A program made the translations under genes and the position numbers. The notes below the pieces were generated by a model. That model was not told the DNA's origin, did not search any database, and saw only the letters and a program-made list of their open reading frames with translations. A stretch of 64,000 nt of DNA, from the NCBI GenBank assembly GCA_016463225.1, contig JAEMRT010000008.1, positions 1 to 64,000 of the forward strand. Direction: 5' to 3'. The stretch comes from Sphingopyxis sp. GTDB taxonomy: Bacteria; Pseudomonadota; Alphaproteobacteria; Sphingomonadales; Sphingomonadaceae. Of the stretch, positions 55,458 to 63,573 are shown one piece after another; the first letter of the stretch is position 1; each line of letters opens with the position of its first letter.

Positions 55458-56704
55458 AGCGCCAGCGACAATTGCTCCGCGGGCGGGGCAAAGCGCGCGC
55501 GCAGGCCGGCGCTGTCGGTCAGCGATCCCGGCCGCCAGTCGGGCGTGACGATAAACGGTAGGACTTTCTTCACCGACGCGGTCAGCTTTGCCAGATCGCC
55601 GATCCGCAGCTTGCCGGTCCGCCGCACCGCCACAATCCGGTCGACCGCGCGTGTTCCCAGCCCCGGCACGCGCAGCAGCAGCTCGCGCGGGGCGCGGTTG
55701 ATATCGACCGGGAAAATGTCGCGCCGCATCAGCGCCCACGCGAGCTTGGGATCGATGCTCAGATCGAGCATCCCGCCGCTCGCCCCCTCCATGATCTCGG
55801 CGCGCTGAAAGCCATAGAAGCGCAGCAGCCAGTCGGCCTGATAAAGGCGGTGTTCGCGCATCAGCGGCGGGCGCACCGGCGGCAGATCGCTGCTCGCGTC
55901 GGGGATCGGGCTGTACGCCGAATAGTAAACGCGGCGCAGCTGATAGCCCGAATAAAGGTTGGTCGCGGTCGCGAGGATATCGTCGTCGCACGACGCGTCG
56001 GCGCCGACGATCATCTGCGTCGACTGCCCCGCGGGCGCAAAGCGCGGCGATTTCGCCTTTTTGAGCAACCGCCCTTTCGCGGCTTCGATCGCATCATCGG
56101 CGCCGACGCGCACCGATGCCATCGTCTTGCGGATCGTCGCGGGTTTCTTTTCGGGCGCAAAGCTTGACAGTCCCGCCTCGGTCGGCAGCTCGACATTGGT
56201 CGACAGGCGGTCGGCATAGAGCCCGGCGCGCGCGATCAATTCGGGCGCCGCCCCGGCGATCGTCTTCAGATGGATGTAGCCGCCAAAGCGATGTTCCTCG
56301 CGCAGAATGCGCGCGACCTCGACCAGCTGCTCCATCGTATAATCTTCGGAGCGGATGATCCCCGACGACAGGAACAGTCCCTCGACATAATTGCGCTTGT
56401 AGAAATCGAGCGTCAGCCGGACGACCTCCTGCGGATTGAACCGCGCCCGCGGCACATTGCTCGACGCCCGATTGATGCAGAAGCGGCAATCGTAAATGCA
56501 GAAATTGGTCAGCAGAATCTTGAGCAGCGAGATACAGCGCCCGTCGGGCGCATAGCTGTGGCAGATGCCCATGCCCTCGGTCGACCCGATCCCCTTGGTG
56601 GCGGTCGAATCGCGCTTCACCGTTCCCGACGACGCGCAGGACGCATCATATTTGGCGGCGTCGGCCAATATGCTGAGCTTTTCGAGAATCGGTTTTCCGG
56701 ACAT
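55454..56704 (-). CDS. putative DNA modification/repair radical SAM protein
   Basis: 416 residues. The radical SAM cluster motif is Cys69-x3-Cys73-x2-Cys76 in NFCIYDCRFC, preceded by HSYAPDGRCISLLKILLT. A helix-hairpin-helix DNA-contact segment lies near the C-terminus (LRVPGLGTRAVDRIVAVRRTG). This family (TIGR03916) is found next to UdgX; the reaction and substrate are unknown. It is first of a four-gene overlapping minus-strand operon with UdgX, exonuclease and ligase. The ATG at 56704 has AGGAAA before it. Confidence 0.9.
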   Translation of the reverse strand: MSGKPILEKLSILADAAKYDASCASSGTVKRDSTATKGIGSTEGMGICHSYAPDGRCISLLKILLTNFCIYDCRFCINRASSNVPRARFNPQEVVRLTLDFYKRNYVEGLFLSSGIIRSEDYTMEQLVEVARILREEHRFGGYIHLKTIAGAAPELIARAGLYADRLSTNVELPTEAGLSSFAPEKKPATIRKTMASVRVGADDAIEAAKGRLLKKAKSPRFAPAGQSTQMIVGADASCDDDILATATNLYSGYQLRRVYYSAYSPIPDASSDLPPVRPPLMREHRLYQADWLLRFYGFQRAEIMEGASGGMLDLSIDPKLAWALMRRDIFPVDINRAPRELLLRVPGLGTRAVDRIVAVRRTGKLRIGDLAKLTASVKKVLPFIVTPDWRPGSLTDSAGLRARFAPPAEQLSLAL

Positions 56705-56754
56705 TTCCTATACATAGCATAGGAACATAGCAGGAACAAACCACTCCGGCGCGG

Positions 56755-58275
56755 TCAGGCGTCGCGCCACCGCGCCGGCAATGTAATGTCGAGCACCAGC
56801 CCGGTCGGTTCCCAATGGCGCTCGATCGTGCCGCCCAGATTGTTGCGGACGCTACGCTCCATCAACAAGGTGCCGAAGCTGGTTTTCTCGGGCGGACCGA
56901 TCGGCCCGTCATTGCCGGTTTCGGTCCAGGTCAGCCGGAACAGCCGCGGATCGCTGCCCTCCGGATCCTGGGTCCATTGGATATCGACGTCCCCCGCAGC
57001 GCCCGACAACGCGCCATGCTTGACCGCGTTGGTGGCCAGTTCGTTGAACACCAGCGCCATCGCGACCAGCGCATTTTCGGGCAGCAGCAGGTCGGGGCCC
57101 GACCAGCGGATGCGAGGAAACGCTGCCTCGACCTCGCGCAGCAGCGCGTGCATCGACCCGGTCATGAAATTCGCACCGAGCAGGACATTCTGCGCGCGAT
57201 TGAGCGCGTCGAGCCGCCCGGTGATGCGCTCGACATAATCATCGACATCGGTGGCTGCGTGGCGGGTCAACGAAATGATCGCGCTGACCGTCGCGAACAG
57301 GTTGCGCATCCGGTGGTGCAGCTCGCGCATCAACAGATTGGCATTTTCCTGGCGGCTTTTCTGTTCGGTAATGTCGATGCTGATCCCGGTCAGGATCGCG
57401 TCGGTCGTGTTGACGTCCCAGTCGGCGCGCACCGCGATCCAGCGCACCCCGCGCTCGGGGTGCTGGATGCGATATTCAGTCGCATAATGGGTACCGCTCT
57501 CGACCGATCCGCCCAGCACGCTGCGCACCATGTCGCGGTCATCGGGAAGAAGTCGCTCATAAAAGCCGTCGATATCGGCCAGCGCGGTATCAAAGTCCGC
57601 CCCCCAAAGCTCGGCAGCCGCGCCGCCCCAATTGATCGATCCGGTCCGCGCGTCATAGCGCCAGGTGGCAATGCCCGAAAAATCGAGCGCGCGCTCCAGC
57701 GTCTGGCGCGCTTCGTCTCGTTCGGCGACGATGCGCCGCAGGTCGGCCTCTGCCATGATAATCGCGGCGAAATCCTCGAGCCGTTCCAGTTCGCGCTCGA
57801 CCAGCACCGGCCGCTCCTTGCGATCGATCACGCACAGCGTGCCCAATATGGTCCCGTTATAGGCGCGCAGCGGTACCCCGGCGTAGAAACGAATGAACGG
57901 ATCGCCGGTGACCAGCGGATTGTCGCGAAAGCGCTCGTCACCCAACACATCGACGATGACCACCGGCTTGTCCTCGGCGATCACATATTTGCAAAAACTG
58001 ATGTCGCGCGGCGTTTCCGGGACGTCGAGGCCATAGGAGGATTTGAACCACTGGCGGCAGTCATCGACCAGCGAAACCAGCGCAATCGGCGCGTCATAAA
58101 GGTCCGCGACCATCTTGGTCACCCGGTCGAACGCTTCTTCCGGACCGGTATCCATGATCCGGTATTCGCGAAGCGTATCGAGGCGCAGGCGCTCTGCCTG
58201 ATCCGGACTCGCATAACCTCCGTCCGCCAACTGATGCCCCTCGCGTCCTCCGGATCCTGCGGGCCGCTCTGCCAT
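56755..58275 (-). CDS. GAF-PAS-HWE sensor histidine kinase of the general stress response
   Basis: A 506-residue soluble kinase: GAF domain (about 47-175, FCKYVI...PIRFYAGVPL-type pocket), PAS domain (about 195-305, GIATWRYDARTG...WGADFD) with PAC tail, then an HWE/HisKA_2 dimerisation helix with phospho-acceptor His321 in ELHHRMRNL and an HATPase domain (FNELATNAVKHGAL). HWE kinases drive PhyR in alphaproteobacteria. No cysteine or histidine pattern of a LOV or heme PAS is apparent, so the signal is open. It is divergent from phyR, sharing a 207-base region. Confidence 0.88.
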   Translation of the reverse strand: MAERPAGSGGREGHQLADGGYASPDQAERLRLDTLREYRIMDTGPEEAFDRVTKMVADLYDAPIALVSLVDDCRQWFKSSYGLDVPETPRDISFCKYVIAEDKPVVIVDVLGDERFRDNPLVTGDPFIRFYAGVPLRAYNGTILGTLCVIDRKERPVLVERELERLEDFAAIIMAEADLRRIVAERDEARQTLERALDFSGIATWRYDARTGSINWGGAAAELWGADFDTALADIDGFYERLLPDDRDMVRSVLGGSVESGTHYATEYRIQHPERGVRWIAVRADWDVNTTDAILTGISIDITEQKSRQENANLLMRELHHRMRNLFATVSAIISLTRHAATDVDDYVERITGRLDALNRAQNVLLGANFMTGSMHALLREVEAAFPRIRWSGPDLLLPENALVAMALVFNELATNAVKHGALSGAAGDVDIQWTQDPEGSDPRLFRLTWTETGNDGPIGPPEKTSFGTLLMERSVRNNLGGTIERHWEPTGLVLDITLPARWRDA

Positions 58276-58430
58276 GAATATGGTCCCTACAAAAGTCTGT
58301 TTGCCATCGGATCGGGAAAGCGGCGTAATTCCACTGACTTACCGAGAGCGTCGAAGCGTCCCGGCTGACTCTACGCATCGCACGATGACAAGTTGCAGCC
58401 GTGCGTCGTGCATTTTTGACTCAATTTCGC

Positions 58431-58456
58431 GGAACCGTCACCAATCGGGACGCGTA
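58431..58456 (+). promoter_or_regulatory. candidate EcfG-type promoter of phyR
   Basis: GGAAC (58431-58435), 17 bases, then CGTA (58453-58456). The alphaproteobacterial general-stress consensus is GGAAC-N16/17-CGTT, so the last base is off. A start near 58463 would leave a 20-base leader with the GGGAGG ribosome site. Confidence 0.5.
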
Positions 58457-58482
58457 TGACCGACCACAGCGGGAGGTACATA

Positions 58483-59277
58483 ATGCCATTGGGTGAAGAG
58501 CTTCGCGGACATTTGCCGTATCTGCGCCGTTATGCGCGCGCGTTGACGGGCAGCCAGCAGCATGGTGACAATTTCGTCCACACGACCCTCGAGGTGATCG
58601 TCGCCGCCCCTGACGAATTCAGCGCGGGCAATGGCACCCGCATCGACCTCTATCGCAATTTTCACCGGATCTGGGAAAGCGCCTATATCGACGATGGCGA
58701 AGGCGACGACGATGGCGAGGATCCGTTCGTGCGCGCCGCCAATCAGCGGCTCGCGCAAATGACCCCGCTGGGCCGCCAGATCCTGTTGCTGACCGCGCTC
58801 GAAGGCTTTTCAGTCAGCGAAGCTGCCGCGATCACCGGAACCGACGGCGCGACGGTCGAGCTCCTGCTTGCCGATGCGGTGGGCGAGCTCGACCGCGAAT
58901 CGCGCACGTCGGTGCTGATCATCGAGGATGAACCGCTGATCGCAATGGAACTTGAACAGATCGTCCGCGCCCTCGGCCATAAGGTCGCCGGGATCGCAAC
59001 CACGCATGCCGACGCGGTTGCCGCGTTCGAAGCGACCGACGCGGGACTGGTCCTCGCCGATATTCAACTCGCTGATGGATCGTCGGGGATCGACGCAGTG
59101 CAGGAGATTTTGGCGATTGCCCCCGTGCCGGCGATCTTCATCACCGCCTTTCCCGAGCGATTGCTGACCGGGGGCCGGGTCGAGCCGACCTTCCTGATCT
59201 CGAAGCCGTTCCGCGAGAACACGGTGCGCGCTGCCATCAGCCAGAGCTTGCTGTTTACGCCGCAGCTGGCGGCGTAA
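58483..59277 (+). CDS. phyR: PhyR response regulator, anti-anti-sigma factor
   Basis: 264 residues: an N-terminal sigma-like domain (about 1-135, EELRGHLPYLRRYARAL... LTALEGFSVSEAAAITG) and a C-terminal receiver with phospho-acceptor Asp193 in VLADIQLADGSSG, acidic Asp149 and Lys241 in ISKPF. When phosphorylated the sigma-like part captures NepR and frees EcfG. The ATG at 58483 sits six bases after GGGAGG; the ATG at 58456 lies before it. The gene is close to nepR-ecfG and divergent from an HWE kinase, the standard general stress locus. Confidence 0.95.
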   Translation: MPLGEELRGHLPYLRRYARALTGSQQHGDNFVHTTLEVIVAAPDEFSAGNGTRIDLYRNFHRIWESAYIDDGEGDDDGEDPFVRAANQRLAQMTPLGRQILLLTALEGFSVSEAAAITGTDGATVELLLADAVGELDRESRTSVLIIEDEPLIAMELEQIVRALGHKVAGIATTHADAVAAFEATDAGLVLADIQLADGSSGIDAVQEILAIAPVPAIFITAFPERLLTGGRVEPTFLISKPFRENTVRAAISQSLLFTPQLAA

Positions 59278-59282
59278 CAAAA

Positions 59283-59837
59283 CTAATCCCGCCCGGGACC
59301 GTTTGCGGTCAGATGGTCGACATCGTCCATAATCGACCGGAACACGTCGCTCGACGCCAGTTCGTCAGTGCTGCGCAGCGGCATCGTGCCGCTTTCCAAT
59401 ATGGTTTGCAGCGCAGCGCGCGCGCGCGAAACGCGGCTCTTCATCGTCCCGACCGCACAGTCACAGATCGCGGCGCCCTCCTCATAGGACAACTGCCCCG
59501 CCCCGATCAGCACCAGCGCCTCGCGCTGATCGACCGGCAGCATCAACAGCGCACGCTGCACGTCGGCAAGATGCAGGCTGTCGTCCTGATCATCGGGTGC
59601 AACGAGCAGCCGTTCGGCTGCCTGCTCGTCATATTCGGCGGTGAATTTCTTGCGCCGCATCTGTGACAGGAAACAGTTGCGCAGGATCACGAACGCCCAG
59701 CTCTTCATGCTGGCCGGCCCCGGCACATATTGCGCGCGCGCCTTCCACGCCTTCAGCATCGTTTCCTGCACCAGATCGTCGGCAAGGTCCGCGTTGCCGC
59801 ACAGGCTGCGCCCAAAAGCGCGCAGATGCGGCAGCAT
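59283..59837 (-). CDS. EcfG-type sigma factor paralogue
   Basis: A 184-residue ECF sigma factor close to EcfG: region 2 DDLVQETMLKAWKARAQY and SWAFVILRNCFLSQMRRKKF, region 4 LPVDQREALVLIGAGQLSYEEGAAICDCAVGTMKSRVSRARAAL (read in parts). The N-terminus is odd: homology to EcfG (SFKRELAAMLPHLR against EFKILLAAVIPHLR) runs 28 codons upstream of the first ATG. That stretch holds no ATG, GTG or TTG, and one ATG at 59917 is out of frame. Convergent with phyR, six bases apart. No EcfG-type promoter seen. Confidence 0.83.
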   Translation of the reverse strand: MLPHLRAFGRSLCGNADLADDLVQETMLKAWKARAQYVPGPASMKSWAFVILRNCFLSQMRRKKFTAEYDEQAAERLLVAPDDQDDSLHLADVQRALLMLPVDQREALVLIGAGQLSYEEGAAICDCAVGTMKSRVSRARAALQTILESGTMPLRSTDELASSDVFRSIMDDVDHLTANGPGRD

Positions 59838-60024
59838 CGCCGCCAGTTCGCGCTTGAAGCTGGCATCGTCGAGCGGTTGGGGATCGAGCAGTGGAGGCGT
59901 CAGGTCGTTGATAACATAGCCTTAGTTTTGGCGGTTACGATGGCAATGGCCTTGAGGCTTAGCGCGTCGCACCGCTGATGCAAACCCGAAGCGCCGGATG
60001 TAGGCAAAAAGCGTGCGGCCGTGA

Positions 60025-60444
60025 TCAATCGACGGTGCCTGCACCCTGTGGCCGCCGCCGCCCGAGCGCGATGAAATTTTCCATCATCAGCGCATCTTGC
60101 GGGTCGAGCCGACCGCTCGCGGCCAGACGCGACAGACTGTCGTCATGGCCGCGAAAGTTCGGATCGTACAGCATCGACCATTCGGCGAAGGCGCGATCAT
60201 CGATCCGTCGGCGGCGGATTTCCACCATCCCGCTATGCCGCGGATCGCTGCGGATCACCGCCAGACAGGCGTCGACCTTGTCCGCCGGGCCTTCGAGCAG
60301 TTGCAGAAAATTATGACCGTTGAAGATCAGCGCGCCGGTCAGCGCATCGCGTTGATTGTTGCGGCGGGCCTGAACCAGAAGCGCGGCAATATCCTGTTCG
60401 CCGATCAACGGATCGGCAACGCTAATATAGATGACGGAAAGCAA
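60025..60444 (-). CDS. BLUF-domain blue-light photoreceptor
   Basis: A 139-residue single-domain flavin photoreceptor with a TTG start, GGAG eight bases upstream. Tyr6 (VIYIS), Asn30 (RRNNQRDALTG), Gln48 (NFLQLLEGP) and Trp89 (FAEWSMLYD) match the relative spacing of AppA Tyr21, Asn45, Gln63 and Trp104 exactly, so FAD binding and the Tyr-Gln photocycle are well supported. There is no effector domain; it must act by protein contact. The longer frame to 60735 adds about 97 codons without conservation. It sits between the two sigma genes of the stress locus, divergent from nepR. Confidence 0.9.
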   Translation of the reverse strand: MLSVIYISVADPLIGEQDIAALLVQARRNNQRDALTGALIFNGHNFLQLLEGPADKVDACLAVIRSDPRHSGMVEIRRRRIDDRAFAEWSMLYDPNFRGHDDSLSRLAASGRLDPQDALMMENFIALGRRRPQGAGTVD

Positions 60445-60583
60445 GCGACGTTCTCCAGCCTTCCGCCATGCGGGAAAGGCAAAATATAACCCCTCGCCGC
60501 AAGCCTGGTCGCCTACGCGACGTCTCGAATAGGGCGAGTGTGGCATCTTGGCAACGTATTCGTCGCAAAAATCAAAGCCGGTG

Positions 60584-60608
60584 GGAACCCGTAGCCGTTT
60601 TCGTCGTT
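60584..60608 (+). promoter_or_regulatory. EcfG-type promoter of nepR-ecfG
   Basis: GGAAC (60584-60588), 16 bases, CGTT (60605-60608), a perfect match to the general-stress consensus. Transcription would start about 7 bases on, near 60615, only a base or two ahead of the nepR ATG at 60617. Confidence 0.85.
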
Positions 60609-60616
60609 GCTGCGAC

Positions 60617-60871
60617 ATGGCTACGCAAGGCAACAACAGGACGAACGGCACGGGCACCCCGCCCCCGGGGGCTGATGCGCCAAATCGCAAGCAGGGCAGC
60701 TTTCCCGGCACCGACAGCGACGAATGGCATCGCACGCTGACCGGTCGTCAGGCGCCCGAACCCGTCAGCGCAAAGCTTCGCATGATCTATGGCAACATCG
60801 TTTCCGAACAATTGCCCGATCACATGCTCGACCTGTTGTCGCAACTCGATCAGAAACGATCGAAGCAATAA
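60617..60871 (+). CDS. nepR: NepR anti-sigma factor
   Basis: An 84-residue antagonist of EcfG. A disordered Asn/Gly/Pro-rich lead (about 1-45) precedes the two-helix NepR core LRMIYGNIVSEQLPDHMLDLLSQLD (read as LRMIYGNIVSEQLP and DHMLDLLSQLD). The stop shares one base with the ecfG start (TAATG), giving coupled synthesis. No ribosome site is seen in front of the ATG and the EcfG-type promoter is directly upstream, so the message may be leaderless when made from that promoter. The earlier in-frame start at 60548 would place that promoter inside the gene. Confidence 0.92.
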   Translation: MATQGNNRTNGTGTPPPGADAPNRKQGSFPGTDSDEWHRTLTGRQAPEPVSAKLRMIYGNIVSEQLPDHMLDLLSQLDQKRSKQ

Positions 60872-61500
60872 TGGCCGAGCCCGCCGCTGCGGCGCCGACC
60901 GGCGGCAGCCTGTCCGACGCCGAATTCAAGATATTGCTCGCCGCGGTCATTCCGCATCTGCGCGCCTATGGCCGCAGCCTGTCGGGAAGTCCGGATCTTG
61001 CCGACGATCTGACGCAGGATACGATGGTCAAGGCATGGGCGTCGCGCGAGCGGTTCGAACGCGGGACGTCGATCAAGGCGTGGACCTTTGTCATCCTGCG
61101 CAACACCTTCCTGTCGCAGATGCGTCGCAACAAGTTCGTCGGCGAATATGACGAAACCGCGGTCGAACGCACGATGTCCACCCCTGCCAGTCAGGAAGAC
61201 AGCGGCGAAATGGCCGACCTGCAACGCGGGCTGATGGAATTGCCGCAGGACCAGCGCGAGGCGCTGATCCTCGTCGGCGCCGGCGGCATGTCTTACGAAG
61301 AAGCTGCGAGCATCTGTGACTGCGCGCTCGGCACGATGAAAAGCCGCGTGTCGCGCGCCCGCGCCGCGCTCGAAGAGATCATGAACAGCGGCCAGTTCAC
61401 GCAGAAACGCGCCGACGCACCGCCGGCCAGCGAAGCCGTTGCCGCGATCATGGACAGCGTCGAAATCATCACCGCGCGACGTGAGGCGGCAAGCCGTTAA
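60871..61500 (+). CDS. ecfG: general stress ECF sigma factor EcfG
   Basis: A 209-residue sigma factor: region 2 PDLADDLTQDTMVKAWASRERF and AWTFVILRNTFLSQMRRNKF, region 4 LPQDQREALILVGAGGMSYEEAASICDCALGTMKSRVSRARAAL (read in parts). It directs RNA polymerase to GGAAC-N16/17-CGTT promoters, including apparently its own. It is held by NepR and released by phosphorylated PhyR. The start shares a base with the nepR stop. The paralogue at 59283-59837 differs in the linker and tail but keeps region 4 nearly unchanged, so the two likely read related promoters. Confidence 0.95.
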   Translation: MAEPAAAAPTGGSLSDAEFKILLAAVIPHLRAYGRSLSGSPDLADDLTQDTMVKAWASRERFERGTSIKAWTFVILRNTFLSQMRRNKFVGEYDETAVERTMSTPASQEDSGEMADLQRGLMELPQDQREALILVGAGGMSYEEAASICDCALGTMKSRVSRARAALEEIMNSGQFTQKRADAPPASEAVAAIMDSVEIITARREAASR

Positions 61501-61570
61501 GTCCTCTCGACTTTGCCGCGCCGCCGCGCCAGACTGGCGCGCCCTTCCCCAGCAAAGCGAGCCTCGTTCC

Positions 61571-62743
61571 ATGAAATCATTGCCGCTCCTCGCCCTCGCC
61601 GCTGCGCTTGCCGCCAGCGCCTGCTCCGCCAGCACCGCGTCGAGCAAAGCGGCCGATCCTACGGCGCTGACCGCCTCTGGCGAGCATCCGACGACCCCGG
61701 TCGCCGACGCGCCGTTCACGGTGCAGGAGGTTGCCAGCTTCAACGAGCCCTGGGCAATGACCTTTGTCCCCGGCACCCGCGCCGCGCTGATCACCGAAAA
61801 AGCCGGCAGGTTGAAACTCTGGCAAGAGAATGGCCCGACGCTCGACGTCGCCGGCGTCCCCGCGGTCGCCTATGGCGGTCAGGGCGGCTTCGGCGACATC
61901 ATCGTCGCCCCCGATTTCGCTACCAGCGGCACCGTTTATCTCAGCTGGGTCGAACCCGGCGAAGGTGGCACCTTCGGGGCCGTCGTCGGCATGGCCAGGC
62001 TGGTGCAGGGCGCCACGCCGCGGCTGGAGGGGCTCAAGACGATCTGGACCCAGTCGCCGAAAGTCACCGGCAAGGGCCATTATTCGTACCGCCTCGCCTT
62101 TTCGCCCGACGGCAAATATCTGTTCATCGGATCGGGAGAGCGCCAGAAATTCGATCCGGCGCAGGACATGAAGGCCAATCTGGGCAAGATCGTCCGCCTG
62201 AACCCCGACGGCAGCGTCCCCGCCGACAACCCGTTCGCGGCGCAGGGCGGCGTGACCGCGCAAATCTGGTCGCTCGGCCACCGTAACATCCTCGGCCTCA
62301 CCTTCGACGGCACTGGGCAGTTGTGGAACCAGGAAATGGGGCCGAAGGGCGGCGACGAGGTCAATCTGGTCGCGGCGAAATCCAACTATGGCTATCCGAT
62401 CGTGTCGAACGGCGATCATTATGATGGCAAGGACATTCCCGACCATCCGACCCGCCCCGAATTTGCCGCGCCGAAACTGTGGTGGAACCCATCGATCTCG
62501 CCCGGCGGCCTCGCCTGGTACAATGGCGACCTCTATCCCGGCTGGAAGAACAGCCTGTTGATGGGCGCGCTGTCGGGCGAAGGGCTGATCCGCATGCAGA
62601 TCGACGGTGACAAGCTGACCAAATCCGACCGCTGGGACTTTGGTACCCGTATCCGCGAGGTCGAGGTGCGCGACGACGGCACGGTATGGCTGCTGATCGA
62701 CGGCGAGGACGGCAAGCTGGTGAAGCTGGTCCCGAAGAAATAG
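61571..62743 (+). CDS. PQQ-type soluble aldose sugar dehydrogenase-like lipoprotein
   Basis: 390 residues of the six-bladed beta-propeller glucose/aldose dehydrogenase (YliI/Asd) family. The N-terminal leader MKSLPLLALAAALAASAC has a lipobox-like end (Cys18, Ala at -3, unusual). Propeller segments include EPWAMTFVP, YGGQGGFGDIIVAP, YRLAFSPDGKYLFIGSGER and LGHRNILGLTFDG, with catalytic and cofactor residues around the EMGPKGGDEVN loop. It would oxidise aldoses in the periplasm with PQQ. The ATG at 61571 fits; the longer frame overlaps ecfG. Confidence 0.9.
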   Translation: MKSLPLLALAAALAASACSASTASSKAADPTALTASGEHPTTPVADAPFTVQEVASFNEPWAMTFVPGTRAALITEKAGRLKLWQENGPTLDVAGVPAVAYGGQGGFGDIIVAPDFATSGTVYLSWVEPGEGGTFGAVVGMARLVQGATPRLEGLKTIWTQSPKVTGKGHYSYRLAFSPDGKYLFIGSGERQKFDPAQDMKANLGKIVRLNPDGSVPADNPFAAQGGVTAQIWSLGHRNILGLTFDGTGQLWNQEMGPKGGDEVNLVAAKSNYGYPIVSNGDHYDGKDIPDHPTRPEFAAPKLWWNPSISPGGLAWYNGDLYPGWKNSLLMGALSGEGLIRMQIDGDKLTKSDRWDFGTRIREVEVRDDGTVWLLIDGEDGKLVKLVPKK

Positions 62744-62744
62744 C

Positions 62745-62808
62745 CGTTCCCCGGCGCCAGCCGGGGTCCAAACCCCGGCCTATGGACCCCGGCTTTCGCC
62801 GGGGGACG
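62745..62808. repeat. intergenic palindrome, family C
   Basis: Arms 62745-62770 and 62783-62808 are inverted copies around CGTTCCCCGGCGCCAGCCGG and GGTCCA, with three to four mismatches. It lies between two same-strand genes and may be a transcript-end hairpin. Confidence 0.75.
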
Positions 62809-62825
62809 CTCCCGGCTATAGGTCC

Positions 62826-63569
62826 ATGATGATCCGCAGCCTCCTCACCCGGCGCGCCGAATGGCCCGCGCGCATCCCCGACCCTGACGCGCTGCCGCCG
62901 CTGGGGTTGTTGTGGCGCGAGGTGACGAGTCTGGCGCACGCGCTGTGGGGTCGCATCCGCCCCATGCCGCCCGAACCCAATCCCGACAGCGACCATCCGC
63001 CGGTGATGGTACTCCCCGGTTTCCTGTCGGGCGACTGGGCGACCAAGGCGCTGCGCGCCGACCTCCGCCGCGCCGGCTTTCGCTGCTACGCCTGGGGCCT
63101 CGGCTTCAACCGCGGTGCGACCCCCGACATCATCGACCGCATCGACACCCGCGTGCGATGGATCATCGACCGCACCGGCCGCGCCCCGGCGCTGGTCGGC
63201 TGGAGCCTCGGCGGCATTTACGCGCGCGAATATGCCAAGCACCATCCGGACAAGGTGGCGCGCGTCGTCACCCTCGGTTCACCCTTTTCGGGCAGCCGCC
63301 GCGCCAACCGCGCATGGCGGCTCTATCACCTCGTCGCGCGCCACCCGGTCGACAATCCGCCGATCGACTTCCACCCCGCCCCGCGCCCCGAAATGCCGAC
63401 GTTTGCGCTGTGGTCGGCGTTTGACGGCGTGGTCGCCGTGAACAGCGCGCGCGGCCAGCCCGACGAGAGCGACCGCCAGGTCGAAGTCGACTGCGGCCAT
63501 ATGGGTTTCGCCTATGCACCCACCTCGGTCGCGGCGATTGTGAAGGCGCTGAAGGAAGAGGTAGCCTGA
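62826..63569 (+). CDS. alpha/beta hydrolase (lipase-like)
   Basis: 247 residues with no signal peptide. The oxyanion region is VMVLPGFLSGDWATK, the nucleophile elbow is VGWSLGGIYAREYAKHHP (Ser in GWSLG), and GCHMG-type DCGHMGFAY near the end supplies the histidine; the acid is probably Asp in WSAFDGVVA. It resembles the triacylglycerol lipase-like or phospholipase-like hydrolases. ATG at 62826 (or 62829) is preceded by a weak ribosome site. It converges with the GNAT gene with four bases between. Confidence 0.83.
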   Translation: MMIRSLLTRRAEWPARIPDPDALPPLGLLWREVTSLAHALWGRIRPMPPEPNPDSDHPPVMVLPGFLSGDWATKALRADLRRAGFRCYAWGLGFNRGATPDIIDRIDTRVRWIIDRTGRAPALVGWSLGGIYAREYAKHHPDKVARVVTLGSPFSGSRRANRAWRLYHLVARHPVDNPPIDFHPAPRPEMPTFALWSAFDGVVAVNSARGQPDESDRQVEVDCGHMGFAYAPTSVAAIVKALKEEVA

Positions 63570-63573
63570 CGCT

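Noticed and set aside
59932-59937. A GTAACC string upstream of the EcfG paralogue as a second SigF promoter
   Set aside because: No CGAA element at 16 bases; the following sequence is unlike the buf promoter.
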